Below, one piece after another: positions 1-8,767 of a stretch of DNA of 64,000 bases. The stretch comes from G039954875 sp047528275. GTDB lineage: Bacteria > Bacteroidota > Bacteroidia > Flavobacteriales > Blattabacteriaceae. The notes under the pieces were generated by a model. It made no database searches, was not told where the DNA came from, and worked only from the letters and a program-made list of their open reading frames with translations. The position numbers and the translations under genes are program-made. Location of the stretch: positions 1,302,001 to 1,366,000 of the forward strand of contig CP180023.1 of NCBI GenBank assembly GCA_047528275.1, written 5' to 3'. Position 1 is the stretch's first letter. The number at the start of each line of letters is the position of its first letter.

Positions 1-1042
1 TCAAATCATTGGCATTTCGAATGAGGCTACCAGAAAAACTTTTTCCAAAAAGATCCGACACATTCGGGAAGACATAAAAAGCCCCTTGAGGTACATTGGA
101 CAGAAATCCAGGGAGGTCATTAAGCAACGCTAGGACCAAATCTCGACGCTTTTTGAAGGCTTCGATCATGTATCCGATGCGTTCTGGAGAAGCCTCTAAG
201 GCAATAATGGCTGCACGTTGAGCAATAGCATTAGCCCCTGAAGTGATTTGACCCTGAACTTTATCACAGGCTTTGGCTAGCCACTCGGGCGCACCAATAT
301 AACCAATACGCCAACCCGTCATCGCAAAAGCTTTCGAAAGACCATTGAGGGTAACGGTCTGCTCATAGACCTCCGGAAATACTGCCATACTCGTATGCAA
401 TCCGGTATAATGGATGTGCTCATAGATCTCATCAGAAATGATAATCACCTCAGGATACTTCTGAAAGATCTCTGCCAAGGCTTTCAATTCGTCTCGTGAA
501 TAAACACTGCCCGACGGGTTACAAGGCGAACTGAAGAGAAATCCCCGTGTCTTGGGGGTGATCACCTTTTCCAATTGCTCGGTTGTGATTTTAAAATTTG
601 TCTTAATCCCGGGTGAAATTACTACAGGGGTAGCCTCACAAAGTTTGACCATTTCATAATAACTTACCCAATAAGGTGCTGGAATGATCAACTCATCACC
701 TGGATCAAGTAGCGCGAGGAGTACGTTGATAATCGATTGCTTCCCACCGGTGGATACGACGATCTGAGAAGGCTTATAGTGTAGGCCATTATCACGCTGA
801 AATTTTTTACAAACTGCCTCACGCAATTCAAGATAGCCCGACACAGGCGTATAATAGTGATATCCTTCATCTATGGCTTTTTTTGCTGCATCGAGGATAA
901 ATCCAGGCGGCACAAAATCGGGTTCGCCAACACTCAAGCTGATCACATCATAACCTTGAGCCCGTAATTCTCGGGCTTTGGCCGTCATAGCCAGGGTTTG
1001 AGAATAACTCATGTTTTGCAAGCGGTTGGAGAGTCTTGGCAT
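1..1042 (-). CDS. aspC: Aspartate aminotransferase (class I/II, PLP-dependent), 3' end cut by window
   Basis: Cytosolic PLP enzyme that moves an amino group between aspartate and 2-oxoglutarate. The frame opens at an ATG (MPRLSNRLQNM) and stays open for 347 codons to the window edge, against about 395 in the family, so roughly 50 C-terminal residues are missing. Motifs in order: SVGEPDF near the N-terminus, STGGKQ, the SSPCNPSG cofactor loop, SDEIYEH, and LSKAFAMTGWRIGY holding the PLP lysine. It is divergent from rsmG across a 78-bp gap. A TAGATTTG element lies 25 bp upstream of the start. The gene supplies aspartate chemistry that argH and asd in this window also touch. Sub-family (AspC, AspB or AatA) cannot be decided from motifs alone. 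Confidence 0.95.
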   Translation of the reverse strand, partial: MPRLSNRLQNMSYSQTLAMTAKARELRAQGYDVISLSVGEPDFVPPGFILDAAKKAIDEGYHYYTPVSGYLELREAVCKKFQRDNGLHYKPSQIVVSTGGKQSIINVLLALLDPGDELIIPAPYWVSYYEMVKLCEATPVVISPGIKTNFKITTEQLEKVITPKTRGFLFSSPCNPSGSVYSRDELKALAEIFQKYPEVIIISDEIYEHIHYTGLHTSMAVFPEVYEQTVTLNGLSKAFAMTGWRIGYIGAPEWLAKACDKVQGQITSGANAIAQRAAIIALEASPERIGYMIEAFKKRRDLVLALLNDLPGFLSNVPQGAFYVFPNVSDLFGKSFSGSLIRNANDL

Positions 1043-1053
1043 AGTCTTTTTGG

Positions 1054-1083
1054 TTTGACATGAGGACAAATCTAATAAATTCG
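1054..1083 (+). promoter_or_regulatory. Bacteroidota-type promoter for rsmG
   Basis: TTTG at 1054-1057, an 18-bp spacer, then TAAATTCG at 1076-1083 (one mismatch to TAnnTTTG). The inferred start of transcription near 1090 lies 30 bp before the rsmG ATG. Spacing matches the promoters seen here before trmH and argH. Confidence 0.45.
1067..1074 (-). promoter_or_regulatory. Possible -7 element of the aminotransferase gene
   Basis: TAGATTTG on the minus strand is a perfect match to the Bacteroidota -7 consensus TAnnTTTG. The nearest upstream TTTG is 23 bp away instead of about 19, so only the -7 half is convincing. It overlaps the rsmG promoter, as expected for divergent genes. Confidence 0.3.
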
Positions 1084-1120
1084 GCCGTATGAATCCACAA
1101 ACCTCTCAAGAAACCTCATC

Positions 1121-1765
1121 ATGCAATTGATTCAAGAATACTTCCCAAACCTCAACCTTCGACAAACCGAGTGTCTCATGGAGATGAGAGCACTCTACAC
1201 GTATTGGAATGTACGCATCAATCTGATCTCGCGAAAGACAGCCGAGGATTTTTACAAACAACATGTATTACATGCTTTGGGTATCGCCAAGGTGATCAAT
1301 TTTTTACCCCGGGCACGTATCATGGACGTGGGAACAGGAGGCGGATTCCCTGGAATCCCTCTAGCGATCCTATTCCCTGAAAGCCAATTCCTGCTCATCG
1401 ACTCCATCATTAAAAAAATTAAGGCTGTGCAAGCCATCACGCAAGAATTAGATCTAAACAATGTTCAAATCCACTGTATACGCGCAGAGGTCGTAGAAAA
1501 AAAATTTGACTTCATCCTGAGCCGTTCTGTGACACAGATGCCCCAATTCTACTACTGGATTAAGAATAAGTTTCGGACTAAATCACAGCATGCACTACCC
1601 AACGGTATTTTATCCCTGAAAGGGGGTGATCTTTCTGAAGAATTAAAAGACTTTCCTCAAGCAGTTGAATTCCCTTTGATCAATCATTTTAAAATGGCCT
1701 TTTTTGAAGATAAAAAAGTAGTCTATATCCCTGCAAATCATAGTATGTACAACAAGCGGATTTGA
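1121..1765 (+). CDS. rsmG: 16S rRNA (guanine-527-N7)-methyltransferase RsmG
   Basis: Methylates N7 of G527 in 16S rRNA using SAM. The 214-residue product matches the usual length for RsmG (about 205-215). The SAM-binding loop VGTGGGFPGIP is at residues 70-80. The ISRKT segment before it and the IKKI-KA-QAI helix after it are typical of the family. The ATG is chosen because the only nearby upstream ATG (1089) is out of frame and a promoter ends about 40 bp before it. No sign of decay, although the region just after it is badly degraded. Confidence 0.95.
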   Translation: MQLIQEYFPNLNLRQTECLMEMRALYTYWNVRINLISRKTAEDFYKQHVLHALGIAKVINFLPRARIMDVGTGGGFPGIPLAILFPESQFLLIDSIIKKIKAVQAITQELDLNNVQIHCIRAEVVEKKFDFILSRSVTQMPQFYYWIKNKFRTKSQHALPNGILSLKGGDLSEELKDFPQAVEFPLINHFKMAFFEDKKVVYIPANHSMYNKRI

Positions 1766-2429
1766 TCCAAAGTACCTTCCACTTCCCAAGCTGGGAAGCC
1801 TATCAGAGCAGTAAGTTCAACTCCACAAGGAGTGTCAACACAGCCCATGCCATTAACAAGAAAATGGCCAAAGAAATCTACTCCTTTAGTAACCAATATT
1901 GATTAAAAAAAAACAATATACTATTTGTAATTGGTTGATAATTAACGATCATAGAACTAACATTACAAATGTCATCAAATCCAAGAGGATCGAAATAAAA
2001 AGATGAGTAAAGCTGTGACGAACGGATAAAAAAAATCTTGATAAGGATGACTGAAGAAATCCTACCCAAGATAGTTTTTTGAAAGTACTTCCCCTCAAGC
2101 TACTCAAGCTCAATCCTAAAATAAAGAATCTGATAGGAGTTATTAACCCAAGCCAACATATTTACCGTTTTCGAGATATAGATCAGCATTTGCAGATCAT
2201 TTAAGCTGATCAGCACCTCCACCATTTTCAACAAAATAAGAAGATGGATCAATAGACTTCTTGTGATCAACATAAATACGGGTTTGTAAATATTCCCACT
2301 ATTGTTATCTTTCAATTTTTGATTGAACTCAAGTACGAATATAACCACCAATATGATAGGGATACTATATAGGATCACTACTATAAAAGCCGGTACAAGT
2401 GCTCTTTCCAAAAAATCAACATCAGGATA
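1766..2429. other. Decayed spacer between rsmG and a Nudix relic
   Basis: No recognisable intact gene. A plus-strand frame at about 1765-1900 reads STFHFPSWEAYQSSKF before a stop and may be the tail of a lost gene. On the minus strand, 2100-2411 is open for 103 codons from a TTG and is strongly hyd­rophobic with two or three possible membrane helices. It has no recognisable motif and looks like a membrane-protein fragment. Confidence 0.3.
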
Positions 2430-2890
2430 GGCTATATCACAGCAATGTACAAAAGCTATGGGAATCTTTCCTTAAACATTTCAAATACATAGAGGTAGCT
2501 GGTGGCTTGGTATATAACGCAGTTGGGTAGACCTTGTTCATCTATCGATTAGGGAAATGGGGCCTACCTAAAGGAAAAGTAGAAGAAGGTGAAAATTTAA
2601 AAGAAGCAGCTATCTGTGAAGTGGATAGAGAAATGCGGCATCTCTAACTTGAAAATCATCAAACCACTGAAAGTCACCTATCACATCTATCACTACGAGA
2701 CCTACATACTGAAGACCGTCCATTAGTATAAAATGTACACATCAGACAGTACCTCGATGACCCCCAAAAAAAGGGAGAAAATATTCTGAAAGCAATCTGG
2801 AAAGATCCACAAGAAATCGCTGAAGTAATCAAAAATACTTATGAAAATATCCGAGCCATTTTTGATGATGATTCGAGCAAGACTACTCCA
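2430..2890 (+). pseudogene. Nudix hydrolase, frameshifted
   Basis: Joined frames read LWESFLKHFKYIEVAGGLVY, then a stop, then WGLPKGKVEEGENLKEAA. This is a Nudix box of the form G-x5-E-x7-REVxEE, worn to CEVDREM. After about 2640 the frame shifts and continues as LKIIKPLKVTYHIYHYET, the usual strand after the box. Nudix proteins hydrolyse nucleoside diphosphates linked to another group; this subgroup in Bacteroidota is uncharacterised. In-frame stops near 2527 and 2646 and the damaged catalytic Glu cluster show it is dead. Its 3' end overlaps the end of lipB on the other strand. Confidence 0.75.
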
Positions 2891-3579
2891 AAGACCTCTT
2901 GAAAATTTATTTTCAATCGTTCCTTCACTTCCTCTATGGAGACTTCATAGTGGAGTTCCTGTGCCAGAGAAGTCACCGCTTTGTCCCGAATACCACAGGG
3001 AATAATGTATTCAAAATACTGAAGATCTATATTAACATTCAAAGCAAAGCCATGCATAGTGACCCATCGGCTAGCATGGACACCAATCGCACAGATCTTA
3101 CGCGTATAGGGTTTCCCTACATCCAACCACACACCAGTTTCTCCCGCCGAACGATCTCCATCCAATCCATAAACAGACAAGGTACGAATGACTACCTCCT
3201 CGAGCAAACGCAAATATTTGTGCATATCTGTGAAAAAATGATCCAGATCCAAAATAGGATAACCTACCACTTGCCCGGGACCGTGATAGGTGATGTCTCC
3301 TCCCCGATTGACCTGATAAAAGGTAGCACCTATCTCTCCCAAAAGCTCCTCGGACAAGAGTAAATGTACATACTTACCACTCCTACCCAGAGTATACACA
3401 TGAGGATGCTCGACAAACAATAGATGATTAGACGTAGGTCTTTGATCTGTTTTGGGCAACTTCCTATTTAAAAGCTTCAAATCTACGATCTTCATGAAAC
3501 GCTCCTGTTGATAGTTCCAGACTTCTAAATAATCTCTACACCCTAAGTCTTCAAAAAGAATTGTTTTGTTTTTTATCAT
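2839..3579 (-). CDS. lipB: Octanoyl-[acyl-carrier-protein]:protein N-octanoyltransferase LipB
   Basis: Moves octanoate from acyl carrier protein to the lipoyl domains of 2-oxoacid dehydrogenases, the first step of lipoate assembly. The 246-residue product has RGGDITYHGPGQ (residues 92-103), the catalytic lysine in RKICAIGVH (Lys161) and the acyl-thioester cysteine in IIPCGIRDK (Cys195). Length is at the long end for the family, with a short C-terminal tail. It starts at an ATG 17 bp downstream of a TATTTTTG element. Convergent with the dead Nudix gene. The paired sulfur-insertion enzyme LipA is not in this window. Confidence 0.95.
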   Translation of the reverse strand: MIKNKTILFEDLGCRDYLEVWNYQQERFMKIVDLKLLNRKLPKTDQRPTSNHLLFVEHPHVYTLGRSGKYVHLLLSEELLGEIGATFYQVNRGGDITYHGPGQVVGYPILDLDHFFTDMHKYLRLLEEVVIRTLSVYGLDGDRSAGETGVWLDVGKPYTRKICAIGVHASRWVTMHGFALNVNIDLQYFEYIIPCGIRDKAVTSLAQELHYEVSIEEVKERLKINFQEVFGVVLLESSSKMARIFS

Positions 3580-3595
3580 ATCGCGAATTCCATTA

Positions 3596-3603
3596 CAAAA
3601 ATA
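3596..3603 (-). promoter_or_regulatory. -7 element upstream of lipB
   Basis: TATTTTTG on the minus strand is a perfect TAnnTTTG match, 17 bp before the lipB ATG. No clear TTG lies 19 bp upstream, so the -33 half is missing or weak. Confidence 0.35.
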
Positions 3604-3787
3604 CTGGATTCATTTACAATCGATTGATGATCTGGATAAGAAAATCCATCACCCTTTACCAAATATATTTAATCTTGCCTTTCATCTGCCTTAACAAGTC
3701 AATCTTCTTTTATAAATTCATAAAAAAAATTATAAAACCAACCTAATTTAGCAAAATCTAGAAAGCTACTTATAATAAAACTTCGAT

Positions 3788-3795
3788 TATTTTTG
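3788..3795 (+). promoter_or_regulatory. -7 element upstream of lysS
   Basis: TATTTTTG, a perfect TAnnTTTG match, 21 bp before the ATG at 3817. It overlaps the TTG at 3793, which argues against that TTG as the start codon of lysS. No good -33 element is visible. Confidence 0.4.
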
Positions 3796-3816
3796 CAGCG
3801 ACCAAAAGCCTCATTC

Positions 3817-5319
3817 ATGCAACAGCTATCAGAACAAGAGATCGTACGCAGAAATAAACTCGAGCAAATCAAATCCTTGGGTATAGATCCTTATCCAGCG
3901 GCAACTTATTCTGTAGACACTACTGCTCAAGAGATCATTGAAAATTACAAAAAAGGGAAGGAGGTCCAAATCGCTGGACGGTTGATGCGCATGCGTATCA
4001 TGGGGAAGGCTTCCTTTGCAGAGCTCAAGGATCATAGTGGCCGTATACAGATCTACATCACTCGTGACAATATCTCCAATGATGCAGAAAAAACTGCTTA
4101 TAATACCGTTTTCAAAAAACTCCTCGACGTTGGAGACATTATTGGTATACAAGGTTTTTTGTTCAAGACCCACATGGGTGAGATTACCATACACGCTAAA
4201 GCATTCACGCTGCTTTCTAAATCTTTACGCCCACTGCCACAGGTAAAAAATGACGAAGAGGGACAGGTACACGATGCCTTTTCCGATCCTGAGCAACGCT
4301 ACCGCATGCGTTACGTTGACTTGATCGTCAACAATCAGGTCAAAGAGATTTTCCTCAAACGCAGTCGAATGATCCAATCCATACGTCAATTTTTGAATGA
4401 TCAAGGTTATTTAGAAGTTGAGACCCCAATCTTGCAGTCCATCCCCGGAGGAGCTATTGCACGTCCCTTTATCACTCATCATAATGCACTTGATATTCCG
4501 CTCTATCTGCGCATTGCTAATGAGCTGTATCTAAAGCGACTGATCGTCGGAGGATTTGAAGGGGTATATGAGTTTGCTAAAGACTTCCGAAACGAAGGAA
4601 TGGACCGTATACATAATCCAGAGTTCACCATCCTAGAACTTTACGTTGCCTACAAAGATTATCATTGGATGATAGTCTTGACTGAACGTTTGCTGGAAAA
4701 CACCTGTCTGGCCGTACAAGGCACTACAGAGCTTCAAACCGAGGGACAAATCATCAGTTTTAAGCCGCCTTATCCCCGTGTGCCAATCTTTGAAGCAATC
4801 AAAACACATACCGGATTTGATATCAACGAAATGGACGAAAAAGAACTTCGAGAAACTTGCCAAAAATTGGGTATCAAAACCCAATCCAGTATGGGAAAAG
4901 GAAAGCTCATCGATGAAATTTTTGGCGAGAGATGTGAAGCCCATTACGTACAACCGACTTTTATCATCGATCATCCGATAGAGATAAGTCCCTTGAGCAA
5001 AAAACATCGAGAAAAGGAAGGCCTTACCGAACGTTTTGAGCTCATAATCAACGGAAATGAAATCATCAATGCTTACTCTGAGCTCAATGATCCGATCGAT
5101 CAACTCAAACGATTTCAGGAGCAACTTCGGCTGACTAAAAAAGGTGACGATGAAGCCATGTTTATTGACTACGATTTTGTACGTGCACTAGAATTCGGAA
5201 TGCCCCCTACTGCAGGTATTGGAATCGGCATCGATCGATTAGCCATGTTGTTGACTGGACAACGCTCCATCCAAGAAGTTTTATTCTTCCCACAGATGCG
5301 CCCAGAAAAAAAAGATTGA
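3817..5319 (+). CDS. lysS: Lysyl-tRNA synthetase, class II
   Basis: Charges tRNA-Lys. The 500-residue product has an N-terminal OB-fold anticodon domain (VQIAGRLMRMRIMGKASFAEL, about residues 50-70) and the class II catalytic core. Motif 2 is FRNEGMDRIHNPEFT and motif 3 is GIGIGIDRLAMLL. The length is normal for the family. The frame can be extended 24 bp to a TTG, but a -7 promoter element sits on that codon, so the ATG is preferred. Intact, with no internal damage. Confidence 0.97.
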   Translation: MQQLSEQEIVRRNKLEQIKSLGIDPYPAATYSVDTTAQEIIENYKKGKEVQIAGRLMRMRIMGKASFAELKDHSGRIQIYITRDNISNDAEKTAYNTVFKKLLDVGDIIGIQGFLFKTHMGEITIHAKAFTLLSKSLRPLPQVKNDEEGQVHDAFSDPEQRYRMRYVDLIVNNQVKEIFLKRSRMIQSIRQFLNDQGYLEVETPILQSIPGGAIARPFITHHNALDIPLYLRIANELYLKRLIVGGFEGVYEFAKDFRNEGMDRIHNPEFTILELYVAYKDYHWMIVLTERLLENTCLAVQGTTELQTEGQIISFKPPYPRVPIFEAIKTHTGFDINEMDEKELRETCQKLGIKTQSSMGKGKLIDEIFGERCEAHYVQPTFIIDHPIEISPLSKKHREKEGLTERFELIINGNEIINAYSELNDPIDQLKRFQEQLRLTKKGDDEAMFIDYDFVRALEFGMPPTAGIGIGIDRLAMLLTGQRSIQEVLFFPQMRPEKKD

Positions 5320-5331
5320 AGTACACACGAA

Positions 5332-6308
5332 TCAGATCCCAAAGACTCTCAGCCCGTTATCAGTAACGATCTTGTCCAGCTGATTTATATCGTAATAATG
5401 GCACGTCTCGAAAATCACGTGTAACTCAGTCCAAAGGTCACTGTCAAAAAAAATGCTTATAGATTCACAAGTATTACCAAAGGCTACGGTGATGAGTCCA
5501 GCAGGGATTATTTCATCTACTGGAGTGATAGAGTTATGACTCGGAGCCAAACAACTCGGTACGGTTATGATCGATCCAAGCTATGGGGGGAGGAGAGAGA
5601 TCACACTATCAAATCAGCTTCTTTCATCAACGCATATACTTTCTGGAGGTATTTCTTAGGATGGACTTGCTAGAGAGATACACTGTGTACGGCGGCTATC
5701 CATCTTTGAATGTCGTGTGTGCTTAATGGTCTTTAGAGCCAATTGCTCAGTCTCGTATTCTTCATCGGTATTGAATTAATCTACATGTATATGCACGAGC
5801 TTGTTGCCCAATTTGGCTGTACTGAGCAAGATATCCAGATTTTGATCTTCGTTTACCAAAATCTTTGGTTGGCAATCTTTCGATGATATCAACGAATTCT
5901 ACCCACATATCAAACCAATAATGCGTCTTTGGATCCAACACCCCTTTGAGCACCTAATTAGCAAAGTGTATATGAAAATCTTTATCATAGGACCTCCTGA
6001 AGCTTCTAAATAACCTTGAGTACATGATTCTTCGATCACCTCATCAACATCGATAAAGGTACCGATGGTTTAGGTAACCTGATCTAGAAAATAATTCTAC
6101 TACTCTAGTCCATACGCTCATAGATATCATCTACTGTGGCCAGACGCTTCATCTCATCGACGAGATATACTATTTTCTCTTTGAGATAAGAATAAAAGTA
6201 ATTGAAATTGTCTTCTGTGAGGATGTAAGCTCTATCCAGATACGCATGAGCGTTGACTCAGCCTCCATTTTGTTTGATCTTTTGGATGACACATTCTTTA
6301 GAATCCAT
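5332..6308 (-). pseudogene. Cytosine-deaminase-like amidohydrolase
   Basis: A minus-strand relic of the metal-dependent amidohydrolase superfamily. The start reads MDSKECVIQKIKQNGG, stop, then VNAHAYLDRAY, where families have a metal-binding HxH (here HAY, one His lost). Later parts read VLKGVLDPKTHYWFDM and VDIIERLP, and the end reads QLDKIVTDNGLR. At least eight stops or shifts break it. Proteins of this type deaminate or strip amines from pyrimidine- or triazine-like rings; the exact substrate cannot be read. It lies between lysS and argH and shows no promoter. Confidence 0.65.
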
Positions 6309-6380
6309 ATTGATAGGTTTTATCACATATTAAAAATTCCATCATCTTGATGGAATTCGTTTGGAACATCATATCAATCA

Positions 6381-7721
6381 TCAACCTACTTGCCCAAGCA
6401 ACCGGCTGATGGCCTGATGGGCTTTTTCAAAATGAAATGCTTCCAAAGCGCGTTCCATCATTCTTCTAATGTCTTCATTACAAAGGTTTCCAATGCTCCC
6501 CTCATGCGAATGCGTCACTTGCATAAGGGGTTCAAAACAGTTCTGTTGGATATCCAATCCTACTTTTTTGTAGGCATCTCTGAATGATATCCCTCCTTGA
6601 ACGAGTTGATTGACTACCTCTACACTGAAGATATACTGGTATTTTTCATCCTGAAGGATGTTCTTTCTCACAATGATATGCCCGAGCATGTATTGAGCAA
6701 TACCTAAGCAACTTTTCAATTGATCAAACACCGGTAAAAAACTTTCTTTGATCAGTTGCAAGTCTCGATGATAGCCAGAAGATAGATTCGCCATGATCAA
6801 GACGATTTCGTTAGGTAAAGCAAGAATTCGATTGCAATGCGCACGAATCAACTCAAATACATCAGGATTTTTCTTGTGTGGCATGATACTTGAACCCGTC
6901 GTCAAGTGATCTGGGAAGCTGATGAAACCAAAATTTTGCCCCATATATAGGCAGACATCCTGAGAGAATTTGCCTAAAGTAGCTGCTACAGCACTCAAGG
7001 CTTCAGCTACGATGCGCTCAGTCTTGCCACGGCCCATCTGAGCGTAGACTACATTATAATTCAAGTCTTCAAATCCGAGAAGCTCGGTAGTCATCCGGCG
7101 ATCCAAATGGAAAGATGAACCATAACCAGCTGCCGAACCCAAAGGGTTTTTGTTCGTGATACGATAGGCTGCTTGTAGCAACAACAGATCATCTACAAAA
7201 CTCTCAGCATAAGCAGCAAACCAAAGTCCGAAAGATGAAGGCATAGCGATTTGATAGTGCGTATAGCCCGGAATCAAGAGGTCTTTGTGGCGTTCACTGA
7301 GCTGAATCAACGATTCAAAAAGAATTTGTATAAGGTTTACAATTACTTGGATCTCGGCACGGATGAAGAGTTTAAGGTCAACCAAAACCTGGTCATTACG
7401 CGAGCGTCCACTATGGATTTTTTTACCTACTTCACCCAGACGTTGGGTCAAGAGGAGCTCAACCTTCGAGTGGACATCTTCAACCCGTTCCTCTATTTGG
7501 AAATCTCCAAGTGTAATCTCAACATAAATTTGACGCAATGCTTCTGTCAAAATCGACAACTCCCCCTTGCTCAGCAGGCCAATACTTTCGAGCATACTGA
7601 TATGGGCTAAAGTACCGATAACATCATGCGGTGCTAGGAGTAAATCAAGCTCACGGTCCTTACCTACAGTGAAGCGCTCAATCTCTTCGCTGATCTGAAA
7701 ATCTTTTTGCCAAAGTTTCAC
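6381..7721 (-). CDS. argH: Argininosuccinate lyase
   Basis: Splits argininosuccinate to arginine and fumarate, the last step of arginine synthesis. The 446-residue product has SGRSRNDQ (residues 104-111), GYTHYQ (152-157) and the catalytic serine loop GSSIMPHKKNP (Ser278 region), the signature of the aspartase/fumarase superfamily. The start is a GTG, since the next codons upstream run into TGA in frame. A TTTG-N19-TATTTTAG promoter lies 31 bp before it. It is intact although flanked on both sides by dead genes and with no other arginine gene in the window. Adenylosuccinate lyase is excluded by the SGRSRNDQ motif. Confidence 0.95.
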   Translation of the reverse strand: MKLWQKDFQISEEIERFTVGKDRELDLLLAPHDVIGTLAHISMLESIGLLSKGELSILTEALRQIYVEITLGDFQIEERVEDVHSKVELLLTQRLGEVGKKIHSGRSRNDQVLVDLKLFIRAEIQVIVNLIQILFESLIQLSERHKDLLIPGYTHYQIAMPSSFGLWFAAYAESFVDDLLLLQAAYRITNKNPLGSAAGYGSSFHLDRRMTTELLGFEDLNYNVVYAQMGRGKTERIVAEALSAVAATLGKFSQDVCLYMGQNFGFISFPDHLTTGSSIMPHKKNPDVFELIRAHCNRILALPNEIVLIMANLSSGYHRDLQLIKESFLPVFDQLKSCLGIAQYMLGHIIVRKNILQDEKYQYIFSVEVVNQLVQGGISFRDAYKKVGLDIQQNCFEPLMQVTHSHEGSIGNLCNEDIRRMMERALEAFHFEKAHQAISRLLGQVG

Positions 7722-7751
7722 GTGCTGGATATTGTCTTCAAAATGCCGTGG

Positions 7752-7782
7752 CTAAAATAGCTTAAAGATCACACCGAACAAA
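7752..7782 (-). promoter_or_regulatory. Bacteroidota-type promoter for argH
   Basis: On the minus strand, TTTG at 7782-7779, a 19-bp spacer, then TATTTTAG at 7759-7752 (one mismatch). Transcription would start near 7745, just before the GTG. The -7 box covers the stop codon of the dead barrel gene upstream. Confidence 0.5.
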
Positions 7783-7866
7783 ATGTTTTCCTGTATGAAG
7801 AAGAAATCTTGAGAAGCTTTGTTTGCAAAACTTTTCGTATTACGGACCCATGGCATGTTGATGTAT

Positions 7867-7878
7867 CCCCCCCCCCCC
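7867..7878. repeat. Poly-C tract, 12 bp
   Basis: Twelve consecutive C on the plus strand, read as poly-G inside the minus-strand outer-membrane barrel relic. The tract length is one base off the reading frame of the gene. Confidence 0.85.
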
Positions 7879-8646
7879 TTTGAGTTTGGATTGGATAAAA
7901 GAGTATTTAAACAAAGTGAGATTCAAGCCTACTTTGGCAGCAGTTCCAAAACCAACCAAGCCCCATTCAGTACTCCTAGGATAGTCCATAAGCCTTATAT
8001 AAGTTTTTAGATATATTATCCTTATAAAAAACCTATTAAATAACTCATATATAGTAATTTATGATTCATTCTAATATATGTTTTCATATCACCGTATCGA
8101 ATGAACTCAAGATTGAGATAGTTCATCCCGAAAGTATGCCGATAATAGCCGAATAATTTCCCAGGGATTTTTTCCTCCATTTCATCGTATTCTCCATCAA
8201 GTTTCAATTCTTTTCAGACATAACCCGATATACTGACCTCTTGTGAACTTTCTACGATATATTTCATATAATTGAATCCAAAAGAAAGTTCCATAATGAT
8301 CATTGAGGAAATAACCTATGTGGTAGTTGGTCTTCGTTAGATTCCAAATGATAAGGAGTAGCCATCTGAGAAACTTGCCTTAACCTCGTTCAGATTGAAG
8401 TCATATCTTGTCTCTATGAAAGGTATATCCGATCTAGTTACTGGGCAGTATTCGACTCACAGCAGATTTTAATTTTCCATTTGTTGTGTATTGCACTTCG
8501 GTATTTTGTGTCTTGCTTGAGATAAATAAAAAAACTGTAAAAGTCAATAGAATAAAAAATTTCATATATCTCGTTTTTATATCTTTTAAAGATCAGAGCT
8601 TATTTGTATACGGCTAGCTAAAAAATTAAAAAAAAATAATGCGGGA

Positions 8647-8737
8647 ATGATCATTAAAAGAATATTAATCATTTCACTGATGTTTACAGGAGGTTCCGCT
8701 TGTGAACATTCGTCTAAACCGGCTCAAAAAATTGAAC
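8647..8737 (+). pseudogene. Lipoprotein N-terminus cut off at a poly-G tract
   Basis: An ATG opens MIIKRILIISLMFTGGSAC, a classic lipoprotein signal with a lipobox (GGSA-Cys). About ten more codons follow (EHSSKPAQKI) before ambiguous bases and a 26-G run. After the run the sequence is part of an unrelated gene (rsmF). It is therefore the 5' stub of a lipoprotein gene whose body is missing, either by deletion or by an assembly join. Confidence 0.6.
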
Positions 8738-8767
8738 NGNNGGGGGGGGGGGGGGGGGGGGGGGGGG
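8738..8767. repeat. Poly-G tract of 26 with three undetermined bases
   Basis: Three Ns (8738, 8740, 8741) followed by 26 G. The Ns show that the assembler could not resolve the edge of the run, so the true length, and even the adjacency of the two flanks, is doubtful. Confidence 0.9.

Larger units (their letters stand above)
7752..8565 (-). pseudogene. Outer-membrane beta-barrel protein with signal peptide
   Basis: Starts with ATG and a clear signal peptide (MKFFILLTFTVFLFISS then KTQNTEVQY). Later joined frames give GMNYLNLEFIRYGDMKTYI, typical of the strand-turn-strand core of small Bacteroidota barrels (PF13568-like). Then comes TEWGLVGFGTAAKVGLNLT and a terminal QENILFGVIFKLF ending in Phe, as barrels do. 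Stops in the first third and frameshifts near 8030 and at a 12-G run disable it. Eleven Gs instead of twelve would rejoin the last 37 codons. It would have sat in the outer membrane; no specific role can be given. Confidence 0.6.

Noticed and set aside
3561..3746. 61-codon plus-strand frame between lipB and lysS
   Set aside because: It begins inside lipB on the opposite strand, covers the lipB promoter element and has no recognisable feature.
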